A DNA stretch of 45,485 nucleotides from Bacteroidota bacterium. GTDB taxonomy: Bacteria; Bacteroidota; Bacteroidia; Flavobacteriales; Weeksellaceae. Shown piece after piece: positions 1 through 9,500 of the stretch; position 1 is the stretch's first letter, and the number at the start of each line of letters is the position of its first letter. A model generated the notes under the pieces. It saw nothing but the letters and a program-made list of their open reading frames with translations, did not search any database and was not told the DNA's origin. Position numbers and translations under genes: made by a program. The stretch is from positions 1 through 45,485 of the forward strand of contig JAHIQD010000012.1 in the NCBI GenBank assembly GCA_018902795.1, written 5' to 3'.

Positions 1-3
1 AAG

Positions 4-80
4 AGCATTTAATTCTAAATCAAGCCTTGGGTTTTTCCCGGAGCGGAGCAAAGTTTAATTAAATGCTTTTCTCTTTTCTA
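4..80 (+). terminator. Possible terminator of an upstream plus-strand gene outside the window
   Basis: An 11-bp perfect inverted repeat, AGCATTTAATT at 4-14 and AATTAAATGCT at 57-67, is followed by a T-rich run to about position 80. The 42-nt loop contains a smaller GGG/CCC hairpin. This fits the end of a gene lying left of the window, but the loop is long for a simple intrinsic terminator. A 10-nt direct repeat GCGGAGCAAA occurs in this loop (43-52) and again at 151-160. Nothing else is seen in 1-200. Confidence 0.4.
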
Positions 81-201
81 AATTTAAGATTTTTTCATTA
101 TATTTTATTATTACAAATCTAAAGGAACGGAGCTCTTTTTGCGAAGCGAAGCGGAGCAAAAAAGCGGGAGTGGAAGACGGATGAAGACGCCCAAATAATC
201 A

Positions 202-232
202 TTGTCGCTTTTCTTAAATCTCAGTATCTTTG
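202..232 (+). promoter_or_regulatory. Bacteroidota-type promoter of the ribB gene
   Basis: TTG at 202-204 and TATCTTTG at 225-232 match the Bacteroidota -33 TTG and -7 TAnnTTTG elements with 20 bp between them. Transcription would start near 238, giving a leader of only about 14 nt before the ATG at 252. Confidence 0.65.
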
Positions 233-251
233 CATCATCTAAAAAAGTAAA

Positions 252-1373
252 ATGTCAGATATTAAACTTAATACGATTCCGGAAGCGATCGAAGATTTGA
301 AAAACGGTAAAATCATCATTGTTGTTGATGATGAAAACCGGGAGAATGAAGGCGATTTTCTTTCCGCAGCGGAATTAACGACTCCCGAAATCATCAATTT
401 CATGACGATTCACGGAAGAGGACTCATTTGTACGCCACTTCCTGAAAAAAGATGTGACGAACTGGGCCTTGATATTATGGTGACCCGAAGCAGTGACCCG
501 AAAGAAACTGCATTTACGGTTTCTGTGGACCTTTTGGGAGATGGGGTTTCTACAGGAATTTCGGCAAGTGACCGAAGTAAAACCATTTTGGCCTTGATGG
601 ACGAAAATACAAAACCCACCGATTTTATGCGTCCGGGACACATTTTCCCGCTGAGAGCAAAGAAAGGAGGCGTATTGAAAAGAGCAGGCCATACCGAGGC
701 TGCCATTGATTTGACCAAACTCGCAGGCCTAAAAGAAGGAGGTGTGATTTGCGAAATTATGAATGATGACGGTTCGATGGCGCGACTTCCCGAGTTGGCT
801 GAGCTGGCTAAAAAACATGATCTGAAAATTATTTCCATTGAAGATCTCATTCATTATCAACTGAAAAAAGGCGACCTGATTGAAAGAATCGAGGACAGGA
901 AAGTAAAAACCTTCTATGGTGAATACGATTTCTTTGCTTTTAAAGAAACGAGTACCGACCAAATCCATTTTGCTTTAACGAAAGGAACCTGGGTAGAAAA
1001 CGAACCTGTACTGGTACGCGTTCAGGCTTCGAATTCCTATTTTGATGTCCTGAGCAGGCTGACCGCCGGGGAAAAACCTTTGCTTGAAAAAGTAACAAAA
1101 ATGATTAATGATGAGGGAAAAGGAGCGATTATTTTCATCAATAATGTTTCAAATGCTGAAAATACTTTGAGAAAACTGCAGCAGTTTATCGATTTCCAGG
1201 ATGGGCAGGAAAAACGTCCGACTTTGGCCTCCAACTTCCATGATTACGGAATTGGAACCCAGATCCTGAAAAATCTTGGCATTACCAAATTCCGGGTGAT
1301 TACCCAGAACGTGAACCAGAAACCGCTTGTTGGCGGTTATGATGTGGAGGTGACTGAGATGGTGGAATTGTAA
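252..1373 (+). CDS. ribB: 3,4-dihydroxy-2-butanone-4-phosphate synthase with a degenerate GTP cyclohydrolase II-like C-terminal domain
   Basis: The N-terminal half (about residues 1-205) is a DHBP synthase, which converts ribulose 5-phosphate to dihydroxybutanone phosphate plus formate in riboflavin synthesis in the cytosol. The hallmark DDENRENEGDF is at 26-36, with TRSSDP at 78-83 and RPGHIFPL at 127-134 followed by RAGHTEA at 144-150. The C-terminal half (about 206-373) lines up with the GTP cyclohydrolase II fold, but where true RibA has the zinc cysteines of its SECLTGD...RCDCG region this protein reads QASNSYFDVLSRL, with no cysteine. The second activity is therefore probably lost, and a separate ribA would be needed elsewhere. 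Length 373 aa is normal for flavobacterial RibBA-like proteins. The gene is monocistronic between its own promoter and a perfect terminator. Confidence 0.93.
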   Translation: MSDIKLNTIPEAIEDLKNGKIIIVVDDENRENEGDFLSAAELTTPEIINFMTIHGRGLICTPLPEKRCDELGLDIMVTRSSDPKETAFTVSVDLLGDGVSTGISASDRSKTILALMDENTKPTDFMRPGHIFPLRAKKGGVLKRAGHTEAAIDLTKLAGLKEGGVICEIMNDDGSMARLPELAELAKKHDLKIISIEDLIHYQLKKGDLIERIEDRKVKTFYGEYDFFAFKETSTDQIHFALTKGTWVENEPVLVRVQASNSYFDVLSRLTAGEKPLLEKVTKMINDEGKGAIIFINNVSNAENTLRKLQQFIDFQDGQEKRPTLASNFHDYGIGTQILKNLGITKFRVITQNVNQKPLVGGYDVEVTEMVEL

Positions 1374-1396
1374 TAAATAATTACGGTATATATAAC

Positions 1397-1430
1397 AATC
1401 CGTTCAATTCGTTGAACGGATTTTGTTTTG
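1397..1430 (+). terminator. Intrinsic terminator of ribB
   Basis: Perfect 11-bp stem AATCCGTTCAA (1397-1407) and TTGAACGGATT (1412-1422) closed by a stable TTCG tetraloop, followed by a T-rich tail TTGTTTTG. It lies 24 nt after the ribB stop codon. Confidence 0.9.
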
Positions 1431-1440
1431 TCTAAAACAC

Positions 1441-1653
1441 AAACGTATGCTATTAACCAGAGTACGAAACCACCATGAATGAGATGAAAACAGTTTTGTA
1501 ACCGCTCGGGTAAAGGGAAAGAAAAGCCCGTTCCCATACCGAAAATCCAGCAACATCTTTTGATCCCTGGCGACCGTCGGGGATTTTTGCACATCAATAT
1601 TTCCATAACCGCCCCTATTTGCGGTCTCATCGTGATAAGTTGCGGTGGTAAAG
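1441..1653. other. Gene-poor intergenic stretch
   Basis: No convincing gene. A 134-codon minus-strand frame runs through 1404-1808, but it starts inside one terminator hairpin and ends inside another, and nothing in it matches a family I recognise. The first part of the gap (1441-1653) is not repetitive and has no promoter-like motif on either strand that I trust. Confidence 0.5.
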
Positions 1654-1778
1654 TCCAAAAATGGGGTGCTATGGCTCAAAAATGAGGTTCTATAGGTCAA
1701 AAATGGCGTTCTTATCCTCATTTTGGGGTTCAAGGGGCCAAATTTGGGGACGGTAACCTCAAATTTGGAGGCTTTTAC
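1654..1778. repeat. Six degenerate 21-bp tandem repeats
   Basis: Six consecutive units start at about 1654, 1675, 1696, 1717, 1738 and 1758 (21, 21, 21, 21, 20, 21 bp). The rough plus-strand consensus is YTCAAAAATGGGGTTCTATG. The first three units are most alike; the last three diverge to CATTTTGGGG or CAAATTTGGGG. Because 21 is divisible by three, the minus strand reads as a loose heptapeptide repeat (TPFLTYR, TSFLSHS, TPFLDFT), but one unit is 20 bp and I see no other support for translation. Confidence 0.7.
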
Positions 1779-1790
1779 TAGACTATGAAC

Positions 1791-1826
1791 AAAAAAATCC
1801 CGATTCAAGTGAATGAACCGGGATTT
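1791..1826 (-). terminator. Terminator of the rpoBC-DUF3467 unit
   Basis: AAATCCCGATTCA (1795-1807) pairs with TGAACCGGGATTT (1814-1826) with one mismatch. On the minus strand the hairpin is followed by a T run complementary to the A run at 1791-1797. It lies 22 nt downstream of the DUF3467 stop codon. Confidence 0.85.
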
Positions 1827-1848
1827 CTATTTTTAAAAACGTCGGGGA

Positions 1849-2160
1849 TTATGCCTGTACGTTGTTCTGTCCTAATACGAAAGGCTCAACTTCTTTGATT
1901 TCGCCGAATTGCTGCTCGTAGTTAGCAATGTTTTGCTGCAATGCAGAAAGTACTCTTTTTGCGTGAAGCGGTGCCAAGATGATTCTTGATCTTACTTTCG
2001 CCTGCTGAACACCCGGCATTAACTGGATGAAATCTACCACGAATTCTGATGGAGAATGGTTTACTAAAGCCAAGTTTGCGTAAACTCCTGCTGCTACCAT
2101 TTCGTTCAGTTCGATGTTGATGTTGTTTGGATCCTGATTTTGATTTTGATTGTTGTCCAT
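1849..2160 (-). CDS. DUF3467 family protein
   Basis: A 103-aa protein of unknown function whose core (about residues 15-95) matches the small DUF3467 family common in Bacteroidota. The N-terminus is a short Asn/Gln/Asp-rich stretch (DNNQNQNQDPNN). There is no signal peptide or membrane segment, so it is presumably cytosolic. It follows rpoC by 93 bp and shares the final terminator with it, so co-transcription with RNA polymerase genes is likely. A -7-like box inside an inverted repeat in the 93-bp gap (2195-2237) may give it a second promoter. Function unknown; a link to transcription is suggested only by location. Confidence 0.85.
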   Translation of the reverse strand: MDNNQNQNQDPNNINIELNEMVAAGVYANLALVNHSPSEFVVDFIQLMPGVQQAKVRSRIILAPLHAKRVLSALQQNIANYEQQFGEIKEVEPFVLGQNNVQA

Positions 2161-2194
2161 TTTAATGTTTTTGTTTAAAGTTTTATAGTTTCCC

Positions 2195-2237
2195 GTTTCA
2201 GGTTCACAAAGTTAATATTAAACCCGGAACCTGAAAC
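2195..2237 (-). promoter_or_regulatory. Inverted repeat enclosing a -7-like box between rpoC and the DUF3467 gene
   Basis: GTTTCAGGTTC (2195-2205) and GAACCTGAAAC (2227-2237) form a perfect 11-bp inverted repeat. The loop contains TAACTTTG on the minus strand (2214-2207), which fits TAnnTTTG. No TTG lies at the expected distance upstream, so promoter activity is uncertain. The right arm continues as a second CCTGAAACC, giving a small direct repeat. Confidence 0.4.
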
Positions 2238-2253
2238 CTGAAACCAATTATTT

Positions 2254-5200
2254 TTAATTAATGTCTTCGAATTCTTTTTTAGAACCTACGATTACACTTT
2301 GATAATCTTTAAGACCCGTACCTGCAGGAATTCTGTGACCTACAATTACGTTTTCTTTCAGACCTGTAAGGTAATCTACCTTTCCTGATACCGCTGCTTC
2401 GTTCAGAACTTTTGTAGTTTCCTGGAACGACGCTGCAGACATGAATGATTTGGTTTGAAGAGCCGCTCTTGTAATCCCCTGTAATACCGGCGTTGCGGTT
2501 GCAGGAAGCGCTTCACGAACTTCTACCAATGCTAAATCTTCACGTTTCAGTTTAGAATTTTCGTCTCTCAGTTCTCTTGCAGTAATCATCTGACCTGGTT
2601 TGAATTCTTTCGAATCTCCTGCTTCTGTTACTACTTTCAGTCCGAAAACTCTGTTGTTTTCTTCTAAGAAATCGAATTTATGTTCTAAAGCACCTTCAAG
2701 GAACTGGGTGTCTCCACCATCAACGATAGATACTTTCGTCATCATCTGTCTTACGATAATTTCGAAGTGTTTATCATCAATTTTCACCCCCTGAAGACGG
2801 TAAACTTCCTGAATTTCATTCACCAAATATTCCTGAACGGAAGTTGGCCCTTTGATTTTCAAGATATCGTCAGGTGTAATAGACCCGTCAGAAAGCGGCG
2901 AACCGGCAGTCACGAAGTCATTTTCCTGAACGAGGATCTGGTTGGAAAGTTTCACCAAATATTTAGAGATTTCTCCAGTTTTGGCTTCAACAATCAATTC
3001 ACGGTTACCTCTCTTGATTTTTCCGTAAGAAACTACCCCGTCGATTTCTGTTACCACCGCTGGGTTTGAAGGGTTTCTTGCTTCGAAAAGTTCGGTTACA
3101 CGCGGAAGACCTCCGGTGATATCCCCTGCTTTTGCAGATTTTCTAGGGATCTTAATCATGACTTTACCAGCCTTAATTTTCTCCCCGTCATTTACCATTA
3201 AGTGGGCTCCGACCGGAAGGTTATAAGCTTTTTGCTCAATACCTTTAGAATCTACCACTTTCAAAGTAGGAACGGCTTTTTTATTTCTGGATTCAGAGAT
3301 TACTTTCTCCTCAAATCCGGTCTGCTCATCAATTTCCAGTTGGAATGAAATACCCTGGATGATATCCTCGTATTCAACCTTACCGGCAGATTCAGCAATA
3401 ATTACCGCGTTATATGGATCCCATTTCGCAATGGTATCACCTTTTTTCACTTTGTCACCTGGTTTAACCAATAATTCAGAACCATAAGGAACGTTGGCAA
3501 TCATTAACGGCGTTCTCGCTGCATTGTCTGCAACCAAACGGAATTCCGTTGAACGTGAAACCAAGATTTCTGCTTTCTTACCTTCTTCGTTTTCTGAAGT
3601 TACTGTTCTTACCTCGTCCATTTCCACGATACCGTCACGTCTTGCAACAATCGATGGGTTTTCTGAGATATTTCCTGCTGTACCCCCTTGGTGGAAAGTT
3701 CTCAATGTTAACTGAGTTCCCGGCTCACCAATGGACTGTGCTGCGATAACTCCAACGGCTTCTCCCATGTGAATAGGCTTACCTGTTGCCAGGTTACGTC
3801 CGTAACATTTCGCACAGATTCCTTTTTTAGTTTCACAAGTTAAAGGTGAACGAACTTCTACTGCTTCAATTCCTGCTGCTTCAATTTTCTTAGCTAAAGC
3901 TTCGTTAATCAAATCATCAGCGAAAGCGATTACTTCATCCGTTTCAGGATCGTAAACATTATGAAGAGAAACTCTACCCAAAATTCTTTCGGAAAGTCTT
4001 TCTACGATTTCGTCGTTTTTCTTTAATGGAGTAATTTCCGTTCCTCTTAAAGTTCCACAGTCGTTTTCAGTGATGATAACGTCCTGAGCAACATCTACCA
4101 ATCTTCTGGTTAAGTAACCAGCATCGGCAGTTTTAAGAGCGGTATCCGCAAGACCTTTACGTGCACCGTGAGTAGAGATAAAGTACTCAAGGATCGAAAG
4201 ACCTTCTTTAAAGTTTGCTACAATCGGGTTTTCGATAATTTCCGCTCCTGTAGAACCCGCTTTCTGCGGTTTTGCCATCAAACCTCTCATTCCTGAAAGC
4301 TGACGGATCTGCTCTTTGGAACCCCTTGCACCGGAATCAAGCATCATATAAACTGAATTGAACCCACCCTGGTCGGTTTTCATTCTGCTCATAATCATCT
4401 CTGTCAATCCTGCGTTGGTATTTGTCCAAACGTCAATCACCTGGTTATATCTTTCAGTATCGGTAATAAGACCCATGTTATAGTTGGCCTTAATTTCGTC
4501 AACACTTTCTACTGCTTCCGCAATCATGGTTTTCTTCTCAGCCGGGATCACGATATCTCCTAAACTAAATGAAAGTCCTCCTTTGAATGCATTTGAATAA
4601 CCTAAGTCTTTCATATCATCAAGGAACTTCACAGTCGTAGGGAAATCGGTATCTGCTAAAACTCTACCAATTACGTTTCTCAATGATTTCTTCGTTAAAA
4701 GTTCATTGATATATCCTGATTCTTTAGGTACAATCTGGTTGAACAAAATTCTACCAACTGTAGTTTCGGTCAGTTTAGTGGTAATTACTCCATCTTCTTT
4801 AATAGGTAATCTACATCTTAATTTAGCATTTAAAGAAACCTGTCCTTCAGCATAAGCAATCTCTACTTCTTCCGGTGAATAGAAGGCTAAACCTTCCCCT
4901 TTCACTTTCATTGTATCTGTAGAATCTAACTGTTTGGTCATGAAATAAAGACCCAAGACCATATCCTGTGAAGGTACCGTAATTGGCGATCCGTTCGCAG
5001 GGTTAAGGATATTTTGAGATCCTAACATCAATAACTGAGCTTCAAGGATAGCTTCCGGTCCTAACGGCAAGTGTACCGCCATCTGGTCACCATCGAAATC
5101 CGCGTTGAATGCCGTAGTAACCAATGGGTGAAGCTGAATTGCTTTTCCTTCGATCATTTTTGGCTGGAACGCCTGAATACCCAGTCTGTGAAGCGTAGGT

Positions 5201-6519
5201 GCCCTGTTCAGAAGAACCGGGTGGCCTTTCATTACGCCTTCAAGGATGTCATAAACAACAGGTTCTTTTCTGTCGATGATTCTTTTTGCAGATTTTACGG
5301 TTTTTACAATTCCTCTTTCGATCAGCTTTCTGATGATGAACGGTTTGTAAAGTTCTGCAGCCATATCTTTAGGAATACCACATTCGTGAAGCTGTAAGTT
5401 TGGACCTACAACAATTACCGAACGCGCCGAGTAATCTACCCTTTTCCCAAGTAAGTTCTGACGGAAACGACCCTGTTTACCTTTCAATGAATCTGAAAGT
5501 GATTTCAACGGTCTGTTTGATTCAGATTTTACTGCAGAAGATTTTCTTGTGTTATCGAATAATGAATCTACTGATTCCTGCAACATTCTTTTTTCGTTTC
5601 TCAAGATTACTTCCGGAGCTTTGATCTCTAAAAGTCTCTTCAAACGGTTGTTTCTGATGATTACACGACGGTAAAGGTCATTTAAATCAGAAGTTGCGAA
5701 TCTACCTCCATCCAATGGAACCAATGGTCTTAATTCTGGTGGAATAACTGGAAGCACACGCATAATCATCCATTCCGGACGGTTGATCATTCTGGTATTT
5801 GCACCACGGATGGCTTCAACAACATTTAATCTTTTTAATGCTTCCGTTCTTCTTTGTTTTGAAGATTCGTTGTGTGCTTTGTGACGTAAATCAAAAGACA
5901 GCGTATCCAAATCGATTCTTCTCAATAATTCTTCCACTGCTTCTGCTCCCATTTTGGCAACAAATTTATTAGGATCAGAATCATCAAGATATTGGTTTTC
6001 AGCAGGAAGGGTATCTAAAATATCAAGATATTCTTCCTCTGTTAAAAATTCTTTATCATCAAAATCAGAACCGTCTGCTTTTTTGGCAATACCCGGCTGG
6101 ATTACGACATATCTTTCGTAATAGATAATCATATCCAGTTTTTTGGAAGGTAAACCTAAAAGGTAACCGATTTTGTTCGGTAAAGAACGGAAATACCAGA
6201 TGTGAGCCACAGGAACAACCAAACCAATGTGGCCGATTCTTTCTCTACGTACTTTTTTCTCGGTAACTTCCACCCCACAACGGTCACAAACGATTCCTTT
6301 ATACCGGATTCTTTTGTATTTACCGCAAGCACACTCATAATCCTTCACAGGACCGAAGATTTTCTCACAGAACAGACCGTCTCTTTCCGGTTTGTGGGTT
6401 CTATAGTTAATGGTTTCCGGTTTTAAAACTTCACCTCTTGAATCCTGTAAAATGGACTCAGGAGAAGCAAGACCGATCGTAATTTTACTGAAATTACTTG
6501 TTTTATTTTTATTTGACAT
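2254..6519 (-). CDS. rpoC: DNA-directed RNA polymerase subunit beta'
   Basis: Large catalytic subunit of RNA polymerase, 1421 aa, of normal length for Bacteroidota. The N-terminal zinc ribbon has cysteines at 63, 65, 78 and 81 (CAC...CDRC). The Mg-binding active-site motif NADFDGDQM carries D474, D476 and D478. Later parts include the second zinc site (LTCETKKGICAKCYG) and GEAVGVIAAQSIGEPGTQ of the bridge helix/trigger loop region. The gene follows rpoB by 70 bp in the classical order. The start at MSNKNKTSNF is the only plausible one and the RNA polymerase core begins immediately after it. Confidence 0.98.
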   Translation of the reverse strand: MSNKNKTSNFSKITIGLASPESILQDSRGEVLKPETINYRTHKPERDGLFCEKIFGPVKDYECACGKYKRIRYKGIVCDRCGVEVTEKKVRRERIGHIGLVVPVAHIWYFRSLPNKIGYLLGLPSKKLDMIIYYERYVVIQPGIAKKADGSDFDDKEFLTEEEYLDILDTLPAENQYLDDSDPNKFVAKMGAEAVEELLRRIDLDTLSFDLRHKAHNESSKQRRTEALKRLNVVEAIRGANTRMINRPEWMIMRVLPVIPPELRPLVPLDGGRFATSDLNDLYRRVIIRNNRLKRLLEIKAPEVILRNEKRMLQESVDSLFDNTRKSSAVKSESNRPLKSLSDSLKGKQGRFRQNLLGKRVDYSARSVIVVGPNLQLHECGIPKDMAAELYKPFIIRKLIERGIVKTVKSAKRIIDRKEPVVYDILEGVMKGHPVLLNRAPTLHRLGIQAFQPKMIEGKAIQLHPLVTTAFNADFDGDQMAVHLPLGPEAILEAQLLMLGSQNILNPANGSPITVPSQDMVLGLYFMTKQLDSTDTMKVKGEGLAFYSPEEVEIAYAEGQVSLNAKLRCRLPIKEDGVITTKLTETTVGRILFNQIVPKESGYINELLTKKSLRNVIGRVLADTDFPTTVKFLDDMKDLGYSNAFKGGLSFSLGDIVIPAEKKTMIAEAVESVDEIKANYNMGLITDTERYNQVIDVWTNTNAGLTEMIMSRMKTDQGGFNSVYMMLDSGARGSKEQIRQLSGMRGLMAKPQKAGSTGAEIIENPIVANFKEGLSILEYFISTHGARKGLADTALKTADAGYLTRRLVDVAQDVIITENDCGTLRGTEITPLKKNDEIVERLSERILGRVSLHNVYDPETDEVIAFADDLINEALAKKIEAAGIEAVEVRSPLTCETKKGICAKCYGRNLATGKPIHMGEAVGVIAAQSIGEPGTQLTLRTFHQGGTAGNISENPSIVARRDGIVEMDEVRTVTSENEEGKKAEILVSRSTEFRLVADNAARTPLMIANVPYGSELLVKPGDKVKKGDTIAKWDPYNAVIIAESAGKVEYEDIIQGISFQLEIDEQTGFEEKVISESRNKKAVPTLKVVDSKGIEQKAYNLPVGAHLMVNDGEKIKAGKVMIKIPRKSAKAGDITGGLPRVTELFEARNPSNPAVVTEIDGVVSYGKIKRGNRELIVEAKTGEISKYLVKLSNQILVQENDFVTAGSPLSDGSITPDDILKIKGPTSVQEYLVNEIQEVYRLQGVKIDDKHFEIIVRQMMTKVSIVDGGDTQFLEGALEHKFDFLEENNRVFGLKVVTEAGDSKEFKPGQMITARELRDENSKLKREDLALVEVREALPATATPVLQGITRAALQTKSFMSAASFQETTKVLNEAAVSGKVDYLTGLKENVIVGHRIPAGTGLKDYQSVIVGSKKEFEDIN

Positions 6520-6589
6520 AATGCTTTTTCGAATGTTAAATTTCTAATTTTAAATTTTAGTTTAAATATTTTTAAATAAAATTTAAAAA

Positions 6590-9500
6590 TTATTCTTCAA
6601 GTCTTATATCAAGGCCAAGACCTTGTAACTCGTGAAGTAACACGTTGAAAGATTCAGGAATACCCGGTTCAGGCATTGCTTCTCCTTTTGCAATTGCTTC
6701 ATAAGTTTTTGCTCTACCAATGACGTCATCCGACTTCACGGTAAGGATTTCTCTAAGGATATTGGATGCACCGAATGCTTCCAGTGCCCAAACCTCCATC
6801 TCTCCGAATCTCTGTCCACCAAACTGCGCTTTACCTCCTAATGGCTGCTGCGTAATTAATGAATAAGGTCCGATGGAACGTGCGTGCATTTTGTCATCAA
6901 CCATGTGACCCAGTTTCAGCATATAAATTACCCCTACTGTAGCCGGTTGTGAGAATCGGTCTCCCGTACCTCCATCATAAAGATAAGTGGAACCGAATTC
7001 AGGAAGACCTGCCTGATTGGTATATTCAGTAATCTGATCGATATTGGCACCATCGAAGATCGGCGTTGCAAATTTCAATCCTAATTTCTGACCAGCCCAT
7101 CCAAGAACGGTTTCGTAGATCTGCCCAATGTTCATACGCGAAGGTACCCCCAGTGGATTCAATACGATATCAACCGGTGTTCCGTCTTCAAGGAATGGCA
7201 TATCTTCTTCACGAACGATTCTCGAAACGATCCCTTTGTTACCGTGACGACCCGCCATTTTATCTCCAACGTTCAGTTTACGTTTTTTAGCGATGTATAC
7301 TTTCGCTAATTTGATGATCCCTGCAGGTAGTTCGTCTCCGATTGAAATTGCAAATTTCTCACGGTTTTTAACTCCCTGAATATCGTTGAATTTAATTTTA
7401 TAATTGTGAATCAACTGTTTAACCAATTCATTTTTATCAGCATCAACAGTCCAGTCAGCACCGCTTACGTTTACGTAATCTTCAACACTTTGAAGCAACT
7501 TGGTAGTAAACTTCACACCTTTTCCGATGATTTCTTCGTCAAGATCATTGTTTACTCCCTGAGAAGTTTTACCGTTAACAAGCGTTCCTAATTTTTCGAG
7601 AAGGGTATTTCTTAATTGATCGAATTTCGCTTTGTAGGTATTTTCGATTTCTTCAAGTTTCAGTTTCTCTTCGGTTCTTTTCTTTTTGTCTTTGATGTTT
7701 CTTGAGAAGAGTTTTTTGTTGATTACAACACCTCTTAATGAAGAATCTGCTTTTAATGAAGCATCTTTTACATCACCGGCTTTATCACCAAAGATCGCTC
7801 TCAATAGCTTTTCTTCAGGAGTTGGATCAGATTCACCTTTTGGAGTGATTTTACCAATCATGATATCTCCAGGCTTCACATCAGCACCGATACGGATCAT
7901 ACCGTTCTCGTCAAGATCTTTGGTAGCTTCTTCAGAAACGTTTGGAATATCTGCTGTTAATTCTTCCATACCTAATTTGGTATCACGAACTTCCAGTGAA
8001 TATTCATCAACGTGAATTGAAGTAAACCAGTCTTCACGAACCACTTTTTCGTTAATTACGATCGCATCCTCAAAGTTATATCCTTTCCAAGGCATGAAGG
8101 CTACCACAAGGTTTCTACCCAATGCAAGCTCTCCGTTTTCAGTTGCATAACCGTCGCAAAGCACCTGACCTTTCTGAACTTTGTCACCTACTCTTACGTT
8201 TGGTCTCAAAGTGATGGTTGTACTCTGGTTGGTTTTTCTGAACTTGGTTAGTTTATAAGTTTTAGTCGCAGATTCGAATGATACTAAATCATCGTCTTCG
8301 CTTCTCTCGTATTTAATGGTGATTTTGTCAGCATCTACGTATTCTACAGTACCGTTTCCTTCAGCATTGATCAAGATTCTTGAATCTTTTGCAACCTGCT
8401 GCTCTAAACCTGTACCTACGATTGGAGCCTGTGGCTTCAACAAAGGAACTGCCTGACGCATCATGTTGGATCCCATCAGCGCACGGTTCGCATCATCATG
8501 CTCCAGGAATGGAATTAATGAAGCGGAAATACCGGAAATCTGGTTAGGTGCAACATCGATCAGGTCAACCTGCTGTGGCTCAACTACCGGATAATCACCA
8601 TCCAGACGTGCAATTACACGGTCTGTAGAGATTGTTCCGTCTTCGTTCATCTCAACGTTCGCCTGAGCAATAACTTTATCTTCCTCATCTTCTGCATTCA
8701 AGAAAACTGCAGGAGTTTTAAGGTCAACTTTTCCGTTATTTACTTTTCTGTACGGAGTTTCGATAAAACCAAGGTTGTTGATTTTCGCATAGATACCCAA
8801 TGAAGAGATCAAACCAATGTTTGGTCCCTCAGGAGTTTCGATCGGACAGATTCTACCATAGTGAGTATGGTGAACGTCACGTACCTCGAAACCTGCTCTT
8901 TCTCTTGATAAACCACCAGGTCCCAGGGCAGAAAGTCTACGCTTGTGCGTGATTTCTGATAGTGGGTTGGTTTGGTCCATGAACTGAGAAAGCTGGTTGG
9001 TACCAAAGAATGAGTTAATAACTGATGTTAAAGTTTTCGCGTTAACAAGGTCAATCGGGGTAAAGATTTCGTTATCTCTAACGTTCATTCTTTCTCTGAT
9101 TGTTCTTGCAATTCTTGAAAGTCCTACACCGAACTGTCCTGACAATTGCTCACCAACAGTTTTAATTCTTCTGTTTGACAAGTGATCAATATCATCAACC
9201 TCTGCTTTAGAATTTACCAGTTCGATTAAGTGTCTTACGATCGAAATGATGTCTTCTTTAGTTAAAACTTCAGTTTTTTCAGGAATATTTAATCCTAATT
9301 TTTTGTTCAGTCTGTAACGTCCAACCTCTCCTAATGAATAACGCTGTTCTGAGAAGAATAATTTTTCGATAATTCCTCTTGCAGTTTCTTCATCGGGCGG
9401 ATCTGCGTTACGCAACTGACGGTAAATATATTCAACCGCTTCTTTTTCGGAGTTGGTTGGATCTTTCTGTAATGTATTCTGGATGATTGAGAATTCGTTG

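Noticed and set aside
1404..1808. A 134-codon minus-strand open frame between ribB and the DUF3467 gene
   Set aside because: It begins and ends inside terminator hairpins, consists partly of degenerate 21-bp repeats and matches no family I recognise.
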